Below the pieces are notes generated by a model. The model was given only the letters and a program-made list of their open reading frames with translations. It did no database searches and was not told the origin of the DNA. DNA of 64,000 nt from Rhipicephalus microplus. Lineage: Eukaryota > Arthropoda > Arachnida > Ixodida > Ixodidae. Numbering within the stretch: the stretch's first letter is position 1; every line of letters begins with the position of its first letter. The stretch covers positions 159,808,053-159,872,052 of the forward strand of contig NC_134700.1 of assembly GCF_043290135.1 (NCBI RefSeq). The letters run 5' to 3'. The translations under genes and the position numbers were made by a program. Of the stretch, positions 42,948 to 53,822 are shown one piece after another.

Positions 42948-43787
42948 TTATGTCACTAATGATACTATTTCTTCCTCCTGACTAAGTTCTGGACTGTTCT
43001 GCAATGGAAGTCTAGACAAGGCATCAGCCATCATGTTTTCCGAGCCCTTATAATACTCTACATCAAAATTGTAGTATAACAGTCTAGGTGACCACCTTGA
43101 AATTCTTAACGGTCGACGACCGGCATCTCCTGCTGCTAACAAAGCAGCTACAGCTTGATGGTCACTTCTAAAAGTAAAACGCCTACTCCAAAGGTAAATG
43201 TGCCACTATTCACATGCTAACAGGTACGCACGCGCTTCGCGTTCGCCCACATATTTCCTTTTAGTTTCTGACAGGCTTCTCCACGCGATTGCTACGGTGT
43301 CAAGCTTAGGACCATACCGCTGCTGTAACACTGCTCCGATACCAACGTCAGATGCATCGGTTGTAACTACCACGGGTAGATCCAGATCAAACACCTTAAT
43401 CCCAGGCGAGCAAGTAAGACGTGTTTTCAACTGCATGAAACTGCGTTGAGCACTCTCTGACCAACAAAATTTTTGGCCCTCTCTGAGCAGAAGACGAAGT
43501 GGTTCGACTAGATCTGCATTGGGATTTATGAGCTTGGCATAATAGCCTGTCAGCCCCAAAAATAAGCGCAATGACTTAATGTCTGTAAGAGCTGGAGCAT
43601 TCACGATAGCATTCACTTTACTGTCTAAAGGTGAAAGGTCCTCGGCTGAAATCTTGTGTCCCAAGAAACTGAGCTCCTTGACGGAAAAAGTACATTTATC
43701 GCCTAACTTCATGCCACTGTTTGCTATAAAAGTCAAAACTGCAATGCGGCTCGCGTCATGCTCAGACTGAGTCTCCCCCACACAAGA
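42948..43787 (-). pseudogene. pol: gypsy3 reverse transcriptase end and RNase H
   Basis: The frame 43781-43206 begins just after the catalytic box with TQSEHDASRIAVLTF, then FSVKELSFLGHKISAEDLSP, the connection (LRLFLGLTGYYAKLINP) and RNase H (VVVTTDASDVGIGAVLQQ, SLSETKRKYVGEREARAYL). The frame 43142-42948 ends RNase H with ISRWSPRLLYYNFDVEYYK and MMADALSRLPLQN. A phase change near 43200 splits the domain. The catalytic YLDD itself is at the LINE C insertion point. Confidence 0.88.
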
Positions 43788-44069
43788 GACGCCGCAGGCG
43801 CCGAACAGTGAGGAAGGAGAATATCGGCTTCCGCTGTCAACGTCTGTTTCCGACGGTTAATCAATGTGTGTCATTGAATGGATTTCATCAATCGACGCAT
43901 AACATCGAGGAGAACAAGGCTACAATAATTTTCTGCGATGGGTGAACTTTTCGTCATTTTACGAGACTTTTTGTGCCGACGACGCCGTTCTTGAGGTAAG
44001 CCTACGCCGAGCCGGGTCAACGCCACACGGACGCGCGCCAAATGGCGTTCGTCGGGGGCGAGTGGCCGA

Positions 44070-45880
44070 GTGTTCGACATGCAAGTAATGATGGACGGGG
44101 AGGGCATATCTCCCGATGAGTGTACCGAAGAGTACGGGTGGCAAGCAGCAGTTTCCAAGCGAATGTCGACCAAATCCGCTGTTAGCGCGGACTCAGCCGG
44201 AGCTGGGCCTAACACGGACGCGGCGTCTAGAACATTTGAGAAAGGTAATCAGGTCAAGAACAGAGTCACAAGGGCGTCCCGCATGCCCTACATGCCGAAG
44301 GATCACTTCAAGATTATCCTACGTCCACGTGGTGGCATCAATATTAGGAAGATGGGTTCCACCAAGGTAGGCAAAGCCATCAAGAAACTGCAGGGTTGGG
44401 CCCGGATCAGACGGCGTCAGACATCATCTGCCCCAACGTCAGCCAGAACACAATGGTGGCGAGTACACCGGAGCGGGAAAATGCTGAGACGTACGTGAGA
44501 ATAAGATCAATAGACCTGGGCGGTTGCAATTATGAGATCAACGCCTATGAGGCTGGACCAGACATTACGTGCAAAAGAGTGATAAAAACATCGACATCAC
44601 TGACGGGCCGGTGGAGCTTGAGAGAAATATTGTCAACCCAAAAAGCCCCTTGGCGCTCGTGGCTAAAAGAATTAAGAATACCGGCACGGTGATCATCGCC
44701 TTCGACGGTTACAAGGTTCCAAATTTCGTCAGGTATGGTTCGATCCTGGTGAAGTGTTCACTCTACAAGAAAAAGATCGATATTTGTTATGCTTGTAGCC
44801 GGCTCGGTCACAGAGCTGACGTGTGCCCCACCCCGGAAGAGACCGTGTGTAGAGGATGTGGCGAAATAAACGTGATTAAAGAACACAAGTGCCAACCCAG
44901 ATGTGAACTTTGCGGTGGTCCACACCCCACGGCGGACAAGATGTGCAGACAGCGTTACAAAATTCCATACGTTGTCATAAGAAGAAGTGAAAGAGCAATG
45001 GCAACCAATGCTGAAAAGGAAGAAGACAATCCGTTGAACCTGCACTCATACGAGCTGCACTCCATGGCATCAGCTCCAATGGACTACTCGAAGCCAACAG
45101 CAGCATCTCGCGGCAGGTCCAGGTCTCGAAATCACTCCCGATCCAGAGGAAGGAGTGCATCTATATCAAGAAGAAGGAGTGCATCTAGGTCCAGATCTGT
45201 GGTGAGGTGTGGGAATCCGAGTCCATTGATCAACCCAGAATCCGAAGGAGGCATTGGTTCCACGTGGGCCGACAAAGTGAAGGGATGGGCAATGACGGAC
45301 AAGACGCCAACTACCAGAACACAGTCTTCCGACAACAGACGACTTGCCTGAGCCGATGGTGCGCGAACTGAACCGGTAAGTGTCATGCTTTGCGACCCAC
45401 CCCCAGAGCAAAGTAGGGAAATAGAGAGGCTAAAGAAAGAAAATGAAGAGCTAAGAGAAATGAACAAAAATATGCTTACAGAATTAGCAGCAATTAAAAA
45501 ACTTTTAAGTGAAACAAAGCAGGCCGAGAACAAAAACACGCCAAAAGAAACGCCAGTTCCCATGCCTGTGGGTGATGGGGCCATGTCGGCCAAACGCGGA
45601 GCGTCGAAAGCAAGCTCAAGAATACTGAAACGCACATTGAGGAAATGAAACAAACACTAGCATCATTTGCAGATAAAATAAAAACGATCATGGACAGCGT
45701 CTCACAGTTGACGATGAGTGTGGGACAAATGCAGAGTACATTAAATGATCCTAGGGAGGGGCTTAAGGCATTTACAGAAAGAGTGAAAGCTCTTGAAATG
45801 ATGAGTATGTCCGGCAACGACAGAACGCAGTATGGACCATCCTTCCTCACAGCTCCCATTATTCCCCAAAAAGAGAATCT
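44070..45880 (+). pseudogene. LINE C ORF1 (Gag-like) with three zinc knuckles
   Basis: Frames in order are 44070-44498, 44396-44692, 44569-45351, 45385-45648 and 45645-45971, so at least four phase changes or stops break one protein. The middle carries CYACSRLGHRADVC, then CRGCGEINVIKEHKC and CELCGGPHPTADKMC, three knuckle-type fingers. After them comes an Arg-Ser-rich stretch (RSRSRNHSRSRGRS and similar), then a coiled coil (REIERLKKENEELREMN). Preceding sequence has NAYEAGPDITCK, a block shared by I-like ORF1 proteins. The protein would bind element RNA. The true start codon, perhaps left of 44070, is unclear. Confidence 0.82.
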
Positions 45881-45883
45881 CGA

Positions 45884-46801
45884 GTGGGGCAATGGAATTG
45901 CGCGGGGTACAACAACAAACGTGCCACACTCCAGCAATATCTCAGATCACTACAATCTAAGCCGGATATAATAGCATTCCAGGAAACTGGGTACGGATAC
46001 GTCACGCTCACTGGGTATAGAGCTACAGAGTGCGAAAACTATGGAAGAGGCTTATATGCGTTTGTAAATAGGCAGCTGACACACATCTCTCACGGTCTGG
46101 GCATTCGGGACAAGAATTTAGAGTATCTCATGGTGAAGGTATTAGTGCCGGTCTCATACGAAAATCAAAGTTGCAACAGCCTATTTGTCCTCAACATTTA
46201 CAGTAACCCGAAGCACTACAAGCAACAATTCAAGATAATTTTCGAAAAAGCTACGAAACTCGAGGAATATAGACCTCTAATCATATTAGGGGACTTCAAC
46301 GCTGCTCATGACCTCTGGGGATATAATGCGACAAACCCCATAGGCAGGAATCTATGGCATCATGCTGACGAGCAAGACTTGGTATTGAATACGGATAAAG
46401 GGTACCCCACAAGAATCGGCAATTCTGTCTGTAGAGACACCACACCCGACCTAACCTTTGTCAAAAACGTAGAGCATCCCATATGGACAAATAGCGGTCC
46501 TAACTTCGGCAGTGATTACTATGTTCTCGAGGTTAGGCTGGAGGTTGAGAAAGGCCACACTCGAGAATTCGAGGTTGTTTATTGGGAAGTCTTTCGCAGA
46601 ATTAGAACGCAACGCGAACCAAATGCTACCAAACCAAGCATCAAAGAGTGCTGCGAATCCATCACGAATTATTTCAAATCAGCCACCAGAAAGCTTCTAA
46701 CTGACGCTAACGTGGAGGCCATGGATTCTAAACTAGCCCACTTAATTGAAGCAAAGCAGGCCATTACTAAAAAAATGGCGGACTCAAAGACTGAATTGTA
46801 A
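45884..46801 (+). pseudogene. LINE C ORF2, endonuclease domain
   Basis: This 305-codon frame is an apurinic-type endonuclease. Motifs are QWNCAGYNNKRATL with Asn at the start, IIAFQETGYG with the catalytic Glu, LIILGDFNAAHDLWG with Asp, RDTTPDLTFVKN, and GSDYYVLEV, in which Tyr replaces the catalytic His of the usual SDHY. The change would reduce or abolish nicking. It starts with Met-Gly-Gln-Trp, which may be close to the true ORF2 start, although it overlaps the ORF1 tail in another phase. It ends at a TAA at 46799 in the linker before the polymerase. Confidence 0.85.
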
Positions 46802-46802
46802 A

Positions 46803-48104
46803 CTAAGGAAGAAAATAGCAGAACCGAATAAACAAATCGAACTGCACTGCACCAACCTATGTAAGCAGTAGTGGGATGAATTTTGTGAAACGATTGATGG
46901 GCAGATCAAGAACGGCAAAGCTTGGAAACTCATTAAGCACCTCGTAGACGAGCAAGGCAGCAGGTCCAACCAGAGACACTGTCTTTCCCGGGCAATACAC
47001 ACAGCCCTTAAAAGTCAAGACATTGAAACAGTTACTAAACAACTCATATACAAATACCTACCAGTCGCTAATGAGGCAGAACGATTTCCACGATCGGAAT
47101 ACCGGGGAGCCCCTCCGCCGGAGCTGGATCGACCCTTCACTTTATATGAAATCGGAAGGGTGTTGAGTGATTTAAACAGAAAGCCTGCTCCTGGCCCAGA
47201 TGGCGTCACCAACAAGTCACTCAGGAATCTCTACGAACCCTCTATTGAATCACTGACTGGTTTTATTAACGAAGCATGGAATTCGGGTGAAGTTCCAGAT
47301 GAGTGGAAACTTTCTCAAGTCATATAATACTGAAACCGGGTAAACCTCCAAGTCTGGAAAACTTGCGACCAATATTGCTAACATCATGTGTAGGGAAAGT
47401 TGCCGAGCATGCAATCCTCAACAGGCTTAATGATTTTTGGAGGACAACAACATATACACCAACAATATGTTAGGCGTCAGATCCTCACTATCTACTCAGG
47501 ATGCTATGAAGCAGAATAAACACCACATTCTAGACGGATACTCTAGAGATACCAAAGCCATCCTCGGACTAGACTTGGAGAGAGCATTCGACAACATTAG
47601 GCACAAATACATCCTTCAAATGATTGAGGAAATTGGACTTGGATCGAAAATGTATAATTACATATCTTCTTTCTTGGGGGCACGTACGGCGAGATTAAGG
47701 GCAGGAGACACCAACGCAGACATGATAACTCGGCGATCGTGGAACCCTTCAAGGCTCGGTGATCTCTCCCGTCCTCTTCAACCTGTGCATGATCGGCCTG
47801 TCCAGGAAACTGAGCAATATCAACAACCTTCACCACACCATCTATGCTGATGACATTACCATATGGTGCGCTGGCGGTAGTGAAGGGCAGGTACAAGATG
47901 CACTCACAGAAGCGGTGCAGACAGTGGAGAAATACTTGAGGCCCACTGGTCCCAGGTGCTCCCCACAGAAATCGGAGTTATTACTTTACGGGAAAGATAA
48001 GGGGGGGAGACCTAAGGGCTGGAAGCCACTATCCGAAAGTAACATACATATATTGACCGAAAACGGGGTAAATGTACAAATGTACCCAGCGTCGACACAA
48101 TGAG
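46803..48104 (+). pseudogene. LINE C ORF2, reverse transcriptase domain
   Basis: Motifs are spread across phases: LNRKPAPGPDGVTNKSL near 47180, an ENLRPILLTSCVGKVAE block near 47360, then the frame 47437-47850 with ILGLDLERAFDNIRHKYIL, and 47759-48103 with SPVLFNLCMIGLSRKLSN and the catalytic box TIYADDITIW. A stop near 47325 and shifts near 47420 and 47750 break the domain. Both catalytic Asp blocks survive. Confidence 0.85.
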
Positions 48105-49340
48105 GGTACTGGGCTTTTTATAGATGCAAATGGAAGGAGTCACACAGCGCTCAAGAAAGTTATCTTCAAGACATTGAATGCATACCGGATGATAAGACGA
48201 CTTGCAGGGAGACAAAAAGGTATGAAAGAGGATATTCTTGTCAGGTTAATCAACTCTTTCGTGCTATGTCATATTTCATATGCAGCTTCTATGTATAACT
48301 GGACACAAACCCGACTAAAGAAGCTGGACGCGGTGATCAAGAAAGTCATCAAGAGTGCACTGGGTCTCCCGCTTCGCACCAGCACTCAAAAATTGCCCAA
48401 GTTAGGAATACACAACACAACTAGAGAAATTGCGGAGGCTCAAGAAAGGTCACAAATATCAAGACTCTCTACAACTTGCACGGGGAGATCGATCATCGAT
48501 AGAATCATGATCAACCCTGTCATCGATCAGGAGACGTACACCAAGATACCACAGGACTTGGGTGAGAGCATCATCGTTGCCCCGTTGCCAAGAAATATGC
48601 ACCAAACCTTCAACGTTACCAGAAGGGTAGCCAGGGCTAAGGCTTCATTGAAGAAGTTGAATAAAGGAGGTACGGGGGCTTGCTTTGTCGACTCAGCTTC
48701 ATATAAAGACCGAAATAATTTCGCCGCGGTAGTAGTTGACCACCAAGGCAGGTGTACCAACTGCGCCACAGTTTACACTTCCAAACCGGAAGTCGCTGAA
48801 CGGGTTGCTATCGCGTTAGCCCTGACGGATGATCGATACACCGAGATATACAGTGACTCAAAACCAGCCATCAGAGCCTTCAGCAGGGGCAGGATCCCAC
48901 CAAAAGCAGTTCGAATTATTAATAGCAAACAGGCCATTGATACACATTACATATATTGGTTCCCAGCGCCCCTTGAATCACTCGATGACATTCTTATGAA
49001 TCCAAATGAATCGGCCAACAACATGACCCACGAAATCACGAACCGGGACGCTTTTACACATGGCTTTGATTATGCTGGATTCGAAAATCTACAACAGATA
49101 CACCCATGACATATAATGAAATTATTAAACATTACTACCTGGAGAGGAGAGAGAGTTTGCACCCCCTCACAGTAGACTAAACAGTGCACAAGTGGTCACA
49201 CTTAGACAATTACAGACACAGTCTTATTACTCACCGGCACAGGTAAAAGAATGGTACGACATAAAATATATGCATGTTTTTTGCAAGGCACGTAAAAAAG
49301 AAGTATGCGCGCTTGAACATATGCTCTGGGAATGTGGGTC
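48105..49340 (+). pseudogene. LINE C ORF2, thumb, RNase H and C-terminal finger
   Basis: The frame 48072-49109 starts in the thumb (ALKKVIFKTLNAYRMIRRLAG, SYAASMYNWTQTRLKKLDAV) and continues into RNase HI: GACFVDSASYKDRNNFAAVV (first Asp), EVAERVAIALALTDD (Glu), EIYSDSKPAIRAFSRG (second Asp) and NESANNMTHEITNRDAF, the usual last block with Asn-Glu. After a stop, other phases near 49140-49340 continue NEIIKHYYLERR and KYMHVFCKARKKEVCALEHM, then LWEC, a Cys-His-Cys finger. It ends in the 3' UTR. Confidence 0.85.
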
Positions 49341-49548
49341 GCTTGGCCGTGGCATTTGCCGGTAACGGTTTACAGGAACGATAAAGTCTCACGACCACAT
49401 CCTCCAAGTCCTGGATGTCCTGTACGCCCTTGACAAGGCTAGGAGGCTTGACCTCCCAGTCTCAACGTGGGATTAGCCAGGCAGGTGGCTACACCCTGTA
49501 CAGGACGTGTAAATAAAGTTATTTCCATCCATCCATCTCCACACAAGA

Positions 49549-49584
49549 ATATCATCAAGATAGCCACCTACATTTTTGGAATTC
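49549..49584 (-). pseudogene. gypsy3 reverse transcriptase remnant beyond LINE C
   Basis: On the minus strand this reads a NVGGYLDDI stretch that ends exactly at the LINE C target duplication. It proves that LINE C inserted in gypsy3. It is only 36 bases long and abuts the truncated gypsy4 LTR near 49585. Confidence 0.8.
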
Positions 49585-49783
49585 CACAGCTAATTACGTG
49601 TGTACGCATAGCTTCGTGGTGTGGCTTTAATAAACGGCTGCTTGTCAGCCGCGTTGTTGTTGGGTTCCCGTGGAGTACGTTTGACTCACTCGTGTCGGTG
49701 GGCCGATTGCCAGCGCGTGCCGAGTTCCGCGTTCATTCGTCGGTCCCCTTGCCGTCGTTCGGACGCCGCCCGCCGACACAACA
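49585..49783 (+). repeat. gypsy4 5' LTR, first third missing
   Basis: From AATTACGTGTGTACGC to CGACACAACA it matches the right two thirds of the 3' LTR, including TTTAATAAACGG with AATAAA. About 105 bases of the start are missing; the break lies in CACAGC near 49585-49590. ACA and then TGGTGACGAG (49787), the likely primer-binding site, follow. Confidence 0.88.
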
Positions 49784-49989
49784 ACATGGTGACGAGGATA
49801 GGATGTGTTCTCCGCAACCATTCAGAACCGTGAGTGAGTTTTCGTATTGCCCGTTTTGCGTTCTGCTTGGACTGACGCCTATAGCGTCCGCGAGGAGTGG
49901 TAAGCCTCGTGCACTCTTTGTGTGCAGACCTTTCGATTGAGGCCTTTGCCTTCGTTCCGTTCTGTAACTCCCTTGCCTCTCCTATCAGC

Positions 49990-51170
49990 ATGGCTCTTTT
50001 CGAACGCCTTCCTGTATTCTTTGAAGTGCCGGGCCAACCCCGATCCCATGACATAATTGGAAAAAAATGTTTCGGGCCTATCTCGAGGCGGTTGGCGGCA
50101 GCCGCTGGCGCGCCGCGCCACGCGCGTCGGCACTGGTTAGCTTACTAAGAAGGGATGGACAGAGAAGATATTTTGCGGGAGCAAAACAAGATGAAGCTCA
50201 AAACACTCAGGGAAATGCGACGTCGATCACGCCAAGTGTCGAGGCGCCCACGTCGGCGTCTGAAAGCGATTCATAGTTTACGGCCGGATCGAAGTTACAA
50301 ACGCTCGTGGAACAACTCAGTCGGCTTTTTGCCGCGTCTCTCAACCAATTGGTAGAACGTCACGAGTTTACAAGTCGGCGGAAACTTCCAGAAGAAAATT
50401 TCTTGGAATATGTGACGATTCTAAAATAAAAGGCCATGAGATGTAAATTTGGCGTAACGTACGCGGAACGCATCCACGACCAAATCATTCACGGTACCTT
50501 CAACGTGAACCAATCATTCACGGTACCTTCAGCGGGTTAGAGATAAATTGCTTACGTATGGGGGAAAGTTGTCGTTAGAGAAGGCCGAAGAAATCGGGTG
50601 GACCTTAGAAGCGCTGCCCATGGCTAGTCGAGCGTTTGTTTCGAGCAAACCTGAAAGTGTTCAAGTGATCGGACATGGCACGCAAGAAGGCGGCGCGAAA
50701 AACGAAAATAGCAATAATGGCCGAAGCAACTGGGGAAGACGCGACGTTACCGCAACTTATCCGGAAGGACGTGAAGTCACAGAAGTTCCGGAAAGAACAA
50801 ATGATTACTTTCCCCCACACTCATTGTTGGAGTCCCAGGCTGCAGTTCAGAATGAAAAGTTTCGAGGTGACTTACCGCATCAAGCGTGTGGCCGCTGCGG
50901 AAGTAGAAATCATCGTTCGTGTTTCCGAAATCGTCCAGCAAAGAATCGGCGTTGTCACAAGTGTAACACTCTGGGACATTTCAGGAAGATGTGTTGCAAG
51001 ACGGACCAGGTCCAGAACGTGTTTGCTGGGGAAGTCGTCAGCGTCGTACCGGAACTCCCGGCTCATAAGCAAGCGTCAAGTTCGGCAGTGGTATCTTCGT
51101 ATCGTCCTGCGGCGTACGTGCTTACAGTTGGCGTTGCATCCAGAAGAGATTTAGTATCCACGCGGTGGTC
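49990..51170 (+). pseudogene. gag: gypsy4 gag with zinc knuckles
   Basis: MALFERLPVFFEVPGQPRSH at 49990 is a typical start. A phase change around 50070 continues the capsid (FRAYLEAVGG), and further shifts and stops follow. Near 50460-50540 a 30-base unit (CATTCACGGTACCTTCA core) is duplicated in tandem. The frame 50548-51180 ends with ACGRCGSRNHRSCFRNRPA and CHKCNTLGHFRKMC, the latter a clean Cys-x2-Cys-x4-His-x4-Cys knuckle. Gag would package element RNA. Confidence 0.82.
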
Positions 51171-51356
51171 GATGGTGTAAATCTGCAACTGTTAGTAGAT
51201 ACTGGAGCATATGTATTTTTGATGACTGTCGGACACTTCCAACGCCACTTAAGCGAACAAAATGTCCTGTCCAAGGCTGCCGCAGACCTGCAGAATTTCT
51301 CGAAGCATAGCATCAGAGTCATCGGCTCTTTTCAAGTACCAGTGACGGTGTTAGGC
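51165..51356 (+). pseudogene. pol: gypsy4 aspartic protease, N-terminal part
   Basis: The frame reads VDGVNLQLLVDTGAYVFLM with the active-site Asp-Thr-Gly, then FSKHSIRVIGSFQVPVTVLG. It is interrupted after the TAGGC at 51352-51356 by the 657-bp element, after which an unrelated sequence is read until a stop at 51513. Confidence 0.88.
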
Positions 51357-52013
51357 CGCATTCACACTGAGCATTCTGGCCACCGAAATTGCTCTGAATC
51401 CGGTTCGGCGGCGGCGAGATCCGCCGAAAGGGCCTTCTCCGCGCCGATCGCTCTCGGACCGATTTTTGCGGCGTCTGCCGCCGAATCGGTCACCGCGGAG
51501 CAATACGAGCGCTAGTTAAGAAATTTCGAAAAATGGCGGCCAAGCCCTACTCACTTGTCATGCCGCAGTGCACGTAACTGAATGTTGAAACCAAAGGGAA
51601 TTGAACCTACTCTGTGCCTACTTCGCCTCCGTATTTCGTGAAAGAGGTGACCGAGCTTGCTGTTGACGTGACCGAGCTTGTTGCGGTCTTGCAGAGCAAA
51701 ACGAACCCACCAACGCAGCTGGCATCGGTGGCTTTTCTGCTCTTCGTGCATTACAAGACAGCCACTTGCCAGCAAAGTAAGCAGTACTGTCTTTTCTTGC
51801 TTCTTGCGTACGAGAATCGTCGAAATATACACCACTCGATAGCGTAGTGGCGTTTGCGAGCCGCGACAACCGGGTGACAGCGCATCCATCCCGCGTTCGC
51901 CCCGTAGTAGATGGCATATTCGGCGGCGCGGGGCGCGTCCACTGCGAACGACGCTGTGTTTCGGCGGCAAGGAAATTTCGGTCGCCGTAGAAAGTGGATG
52001 TTTCAGTGTGAAC
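51357..52013. mobile_element. 657-bp DNA element with terminal inverted repeats and internal foldback
   Basis: The insert begins with a TTCACACTGA-type end and finishes with TCAGTGTGAA, and it is flanked by the exact 5-bp duplication TAGGC (51352-51356 and 52014-52018). Removing it leaves protease in one phase. A second inverted pair inside (ATTGCTCTG ... GAGCAAT, 51390-51507) would form a GC-rich hairpin of about 118 bases. It encodes nothing recognisable, so it looks like a non-autonomous element (MITE-like). A 5-bp duplication excludes TA- and TTAA-target families, and I could not assign a superfamily. Confidence 0.8.
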
Positions 52014-52960
52014 TAGGCATTAAGCGGTCCTGCATCATTGCTTTCTACGTCACCGACAAGGGCCCAACGCTCTTGGGGCTTGATGCCATCCAGCGACTGG
52101 GCATTCATATCAACGGCGCGACCTTAACGTGTCGTCTAGCATCTTGTGCAGTGCAGTGTCCCTCCAACGTGCGTTCCGGTTTCGAGCATCTCTTCAGCAA
52201 CGAGGTGGGTCTCGTCCAAGGCCTAATTCATCGAATTCAATGGCGGCCAGAAGTGACTCCGGTTGCACCCAAGTTGCGACAGTTGCCTCTAACTCTTCGG
52301 GACCAGGTGTCTACCGAGCTATGACGACTCGAGGACTGTGATGTCAATGAACGTGTTTACGCCTGGCAGTGGGTTTCGCCACTCGTCGTCGTCCGCAAGA
52401 AGAATGGGAGCATCCGGTTGTGTGTGGTTTTCTGGAAACCCAATAAGGCAATCGTCATCGATGGGTACCCTTTACCCCACGTTGAAAAGCTATTACAAAT
52501 GTTTCATGGAGCTGCTTGTTTTTCCAAGTTAGACTTAGCGTCTGGGTATCATCAGTTATTGTTGAAAGAGAGCAGTATAGATTTAACGACGTTCATAACA
52601 CATGATGTTTTGTTCAGGTTTAAGCGTATGTGCTTTGGTCTGGCTACCGCGCCTGCAGGTTTTCAAGAAATGATGTCACAGGTCTTAAAGAGCTGCGAAA
52701 TGTGGTTTGTTATCTTGATGATATTCTTGTGTGGGGGAAAACTCAGTCTGAGCATGACGCAAGCATCATTGCAGTTTTGACTTGTATAGCAAACAGTGGC
52801 ATGAAGTTAAACGATAAATGTCTTTTTTCCGTAAAGCAGCTCAGTTTCTTGGGGCACAAGATTTCAGCCGAGGGCCTTTCATATTCAGACATTAAAGTGA
52901 ATGCTCCAACTCCTACAGACATTAGGTCATTGCGCTCATTTTTGGGGCTGACAGGGTATT
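52014..52960 (+). pseudogene. pol: gypsy4 protease end and reverse transcriptase
   Basis: After the insert the frame to 52324 reads IIAFYVTDKGPTLLGLDAIQ, the second conserved protease block (LLGLDAI). Then frames 52418-52780 and 52630-52960 give the polymerase: IDGYPLPHVEKLL, CFSKLDLASGYHQL with the first Asp, FKRMCFGLATAPAGFQEMM and VVCYLDDILVW with the catalytic box at 52711-52722. Phase changes near 52330, 52660 and 52950 break it. The connection LRSFLGLTGYYA closes the segment. Confidence 0.88.
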
Positions 52961-53447
52961 ATGCTGTTCATAGATCGCTATGCAGATCTAGTCGAACCAC
53001 TTCGTCTCATGCTCAGACAAGGCCAAAACTTTTGTTGGTCGGAGAGTGCTCAACGCAGTTTCATGCAGTTGAAAACACGTCTTACTTGCTCGCCTGTGAT
53101 TAAGGTGTTTGATCCGGATCTACCTGTGGTAGTTACAACCGATGCATCTGACGCTGGTATCAGAGCAGTGTTACAGCAGCGGTATGATCCTAAGTTTGAA
53201 ACCGTAGCATTCGCGTCGAGAAGCCTGTCAGAAACTGAAAGGAAATATTATGTGGGCGAACGCAAAGCGCTTGCGTAGCTGTTCGCATGTGAAAAGTGGC
53301 ATATTTACCTTTGGAGTAGGCGTTTCACTCTTAGAAGTGACCATCAAGCTGTAGCTGCTTTGTTAGCAGCAGGAGGTGCTGGTCGTCGACTGTTAAGAAT
53401 TTCGAGGTGGACAGCTAGACTGTTATACTACAACTTTGATGTAGAGT
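52961..53447 (+). pseudogene. pol: gypsy4 RNase H, first part
   Basis: The frame reads RYADLVEPLRLMLRQGQNF, then PVVVTTDASDAGIRAVLQQR with the first Asp and SLSETERKYYVGERKALA before a TAG at 53276. Another phase resumes RRLLRISRWTARLLYYNFDV up to 53447, where the LINE tail is inserted after the 12-bp target. Confidence 0.88.
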
Positions 53448-53810
53448 GCAACTGTATAGAGACTATTGAACATCTCTTGTGTCACTGTGCCCAATTTGAT
53501 GAAGATCGCCGGACTCTCCATTGTGCCTTGAATAGACTCGATGACCGGCTATTTAATGAAGCAGAGATCTTAGGAGCCTGGTCGCACAGCACATCAGTAC
53601 AGAAAGCCACACGAGCCCTCCTGAGATACTTGACAGCTACTTCATTGAGGGACCGCCTGTGAAACACGGCATTGTGTGTGTGATGTGACATGTGTCTATC
53701 CTTCTCTCTCTTTTTTACTCCCCTCTCCCCCTTCCTATGTGTAGGGTAGCAAACTGGACACATAGTCTAGTTAACCTCCCTACCTTTCCTACATTTCTTC
53801 TCTCTTTCTC
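53448..53810 (+). mobile_element. 363-bp LINE 3' end inserted in gypsy4 RNase H
   Basis: The insert is flanked by an exact 12-bp duplication TTGATGTAGAGT (53436-53447 and 53811-53822). It encodes CNCIETIEHLLCHC, a Cys-x-Cys-His-Cys finger seen at the end of LINE ORF2 proteins, then RLFNEAEILGAW and a stop at 53660, followed by a CT-rich 3' UTR ending TTTCTC. It is the extreme 3' end of an I- or jockey-like LINE, truncated at its 5' side. Confidence 0.85.
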
Positions 53811-53822
53811 TTGATGTAGAGT

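Larger units (their letters stand above)
43788..49538 (+). mobile_element. LINE C: near full-length I-like non-LTR retrotransposon
   Basis: The 5.75-kb element is flanked by an exact 10-bp duplication CCACACAAGA (43778-43787 and 49539-49548). It has a 5' UTR, an ORF1 with three zinc knuckles and an Arg-Ser-rich tail, and an ORF2 with endonuclease, reverse transcriptase, RNase H and C-terminal finger. The 3' end reads AATAAAGTTATTTCCATCC and then ATCC units. The RNase H domain points to the I superclade. Stops and shifts make this copy inactive. Confidence 0.92.
40926..49584 (-). mobile_element. gypsy3: Ty3/gypsy element, 5' half lost, carrying LINE C
   Basis: On the minus strand the left end is a complete 3' LTR (40926-41223). 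Going right come the C-terminal tail, integrase, RNase H and the end of reverse transcriptase to 43787, where LINE C interrupts the YLDD region. A short stretch of reverse transcriptase resumes at 49549-49584 and then stops abruptly at a truncated LTR of gypsy4. gypsy3 and gypsy4 are the same family in opposite orientation. The missing 5' half was probably lost by recombination between them. Confidence 0.85.
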
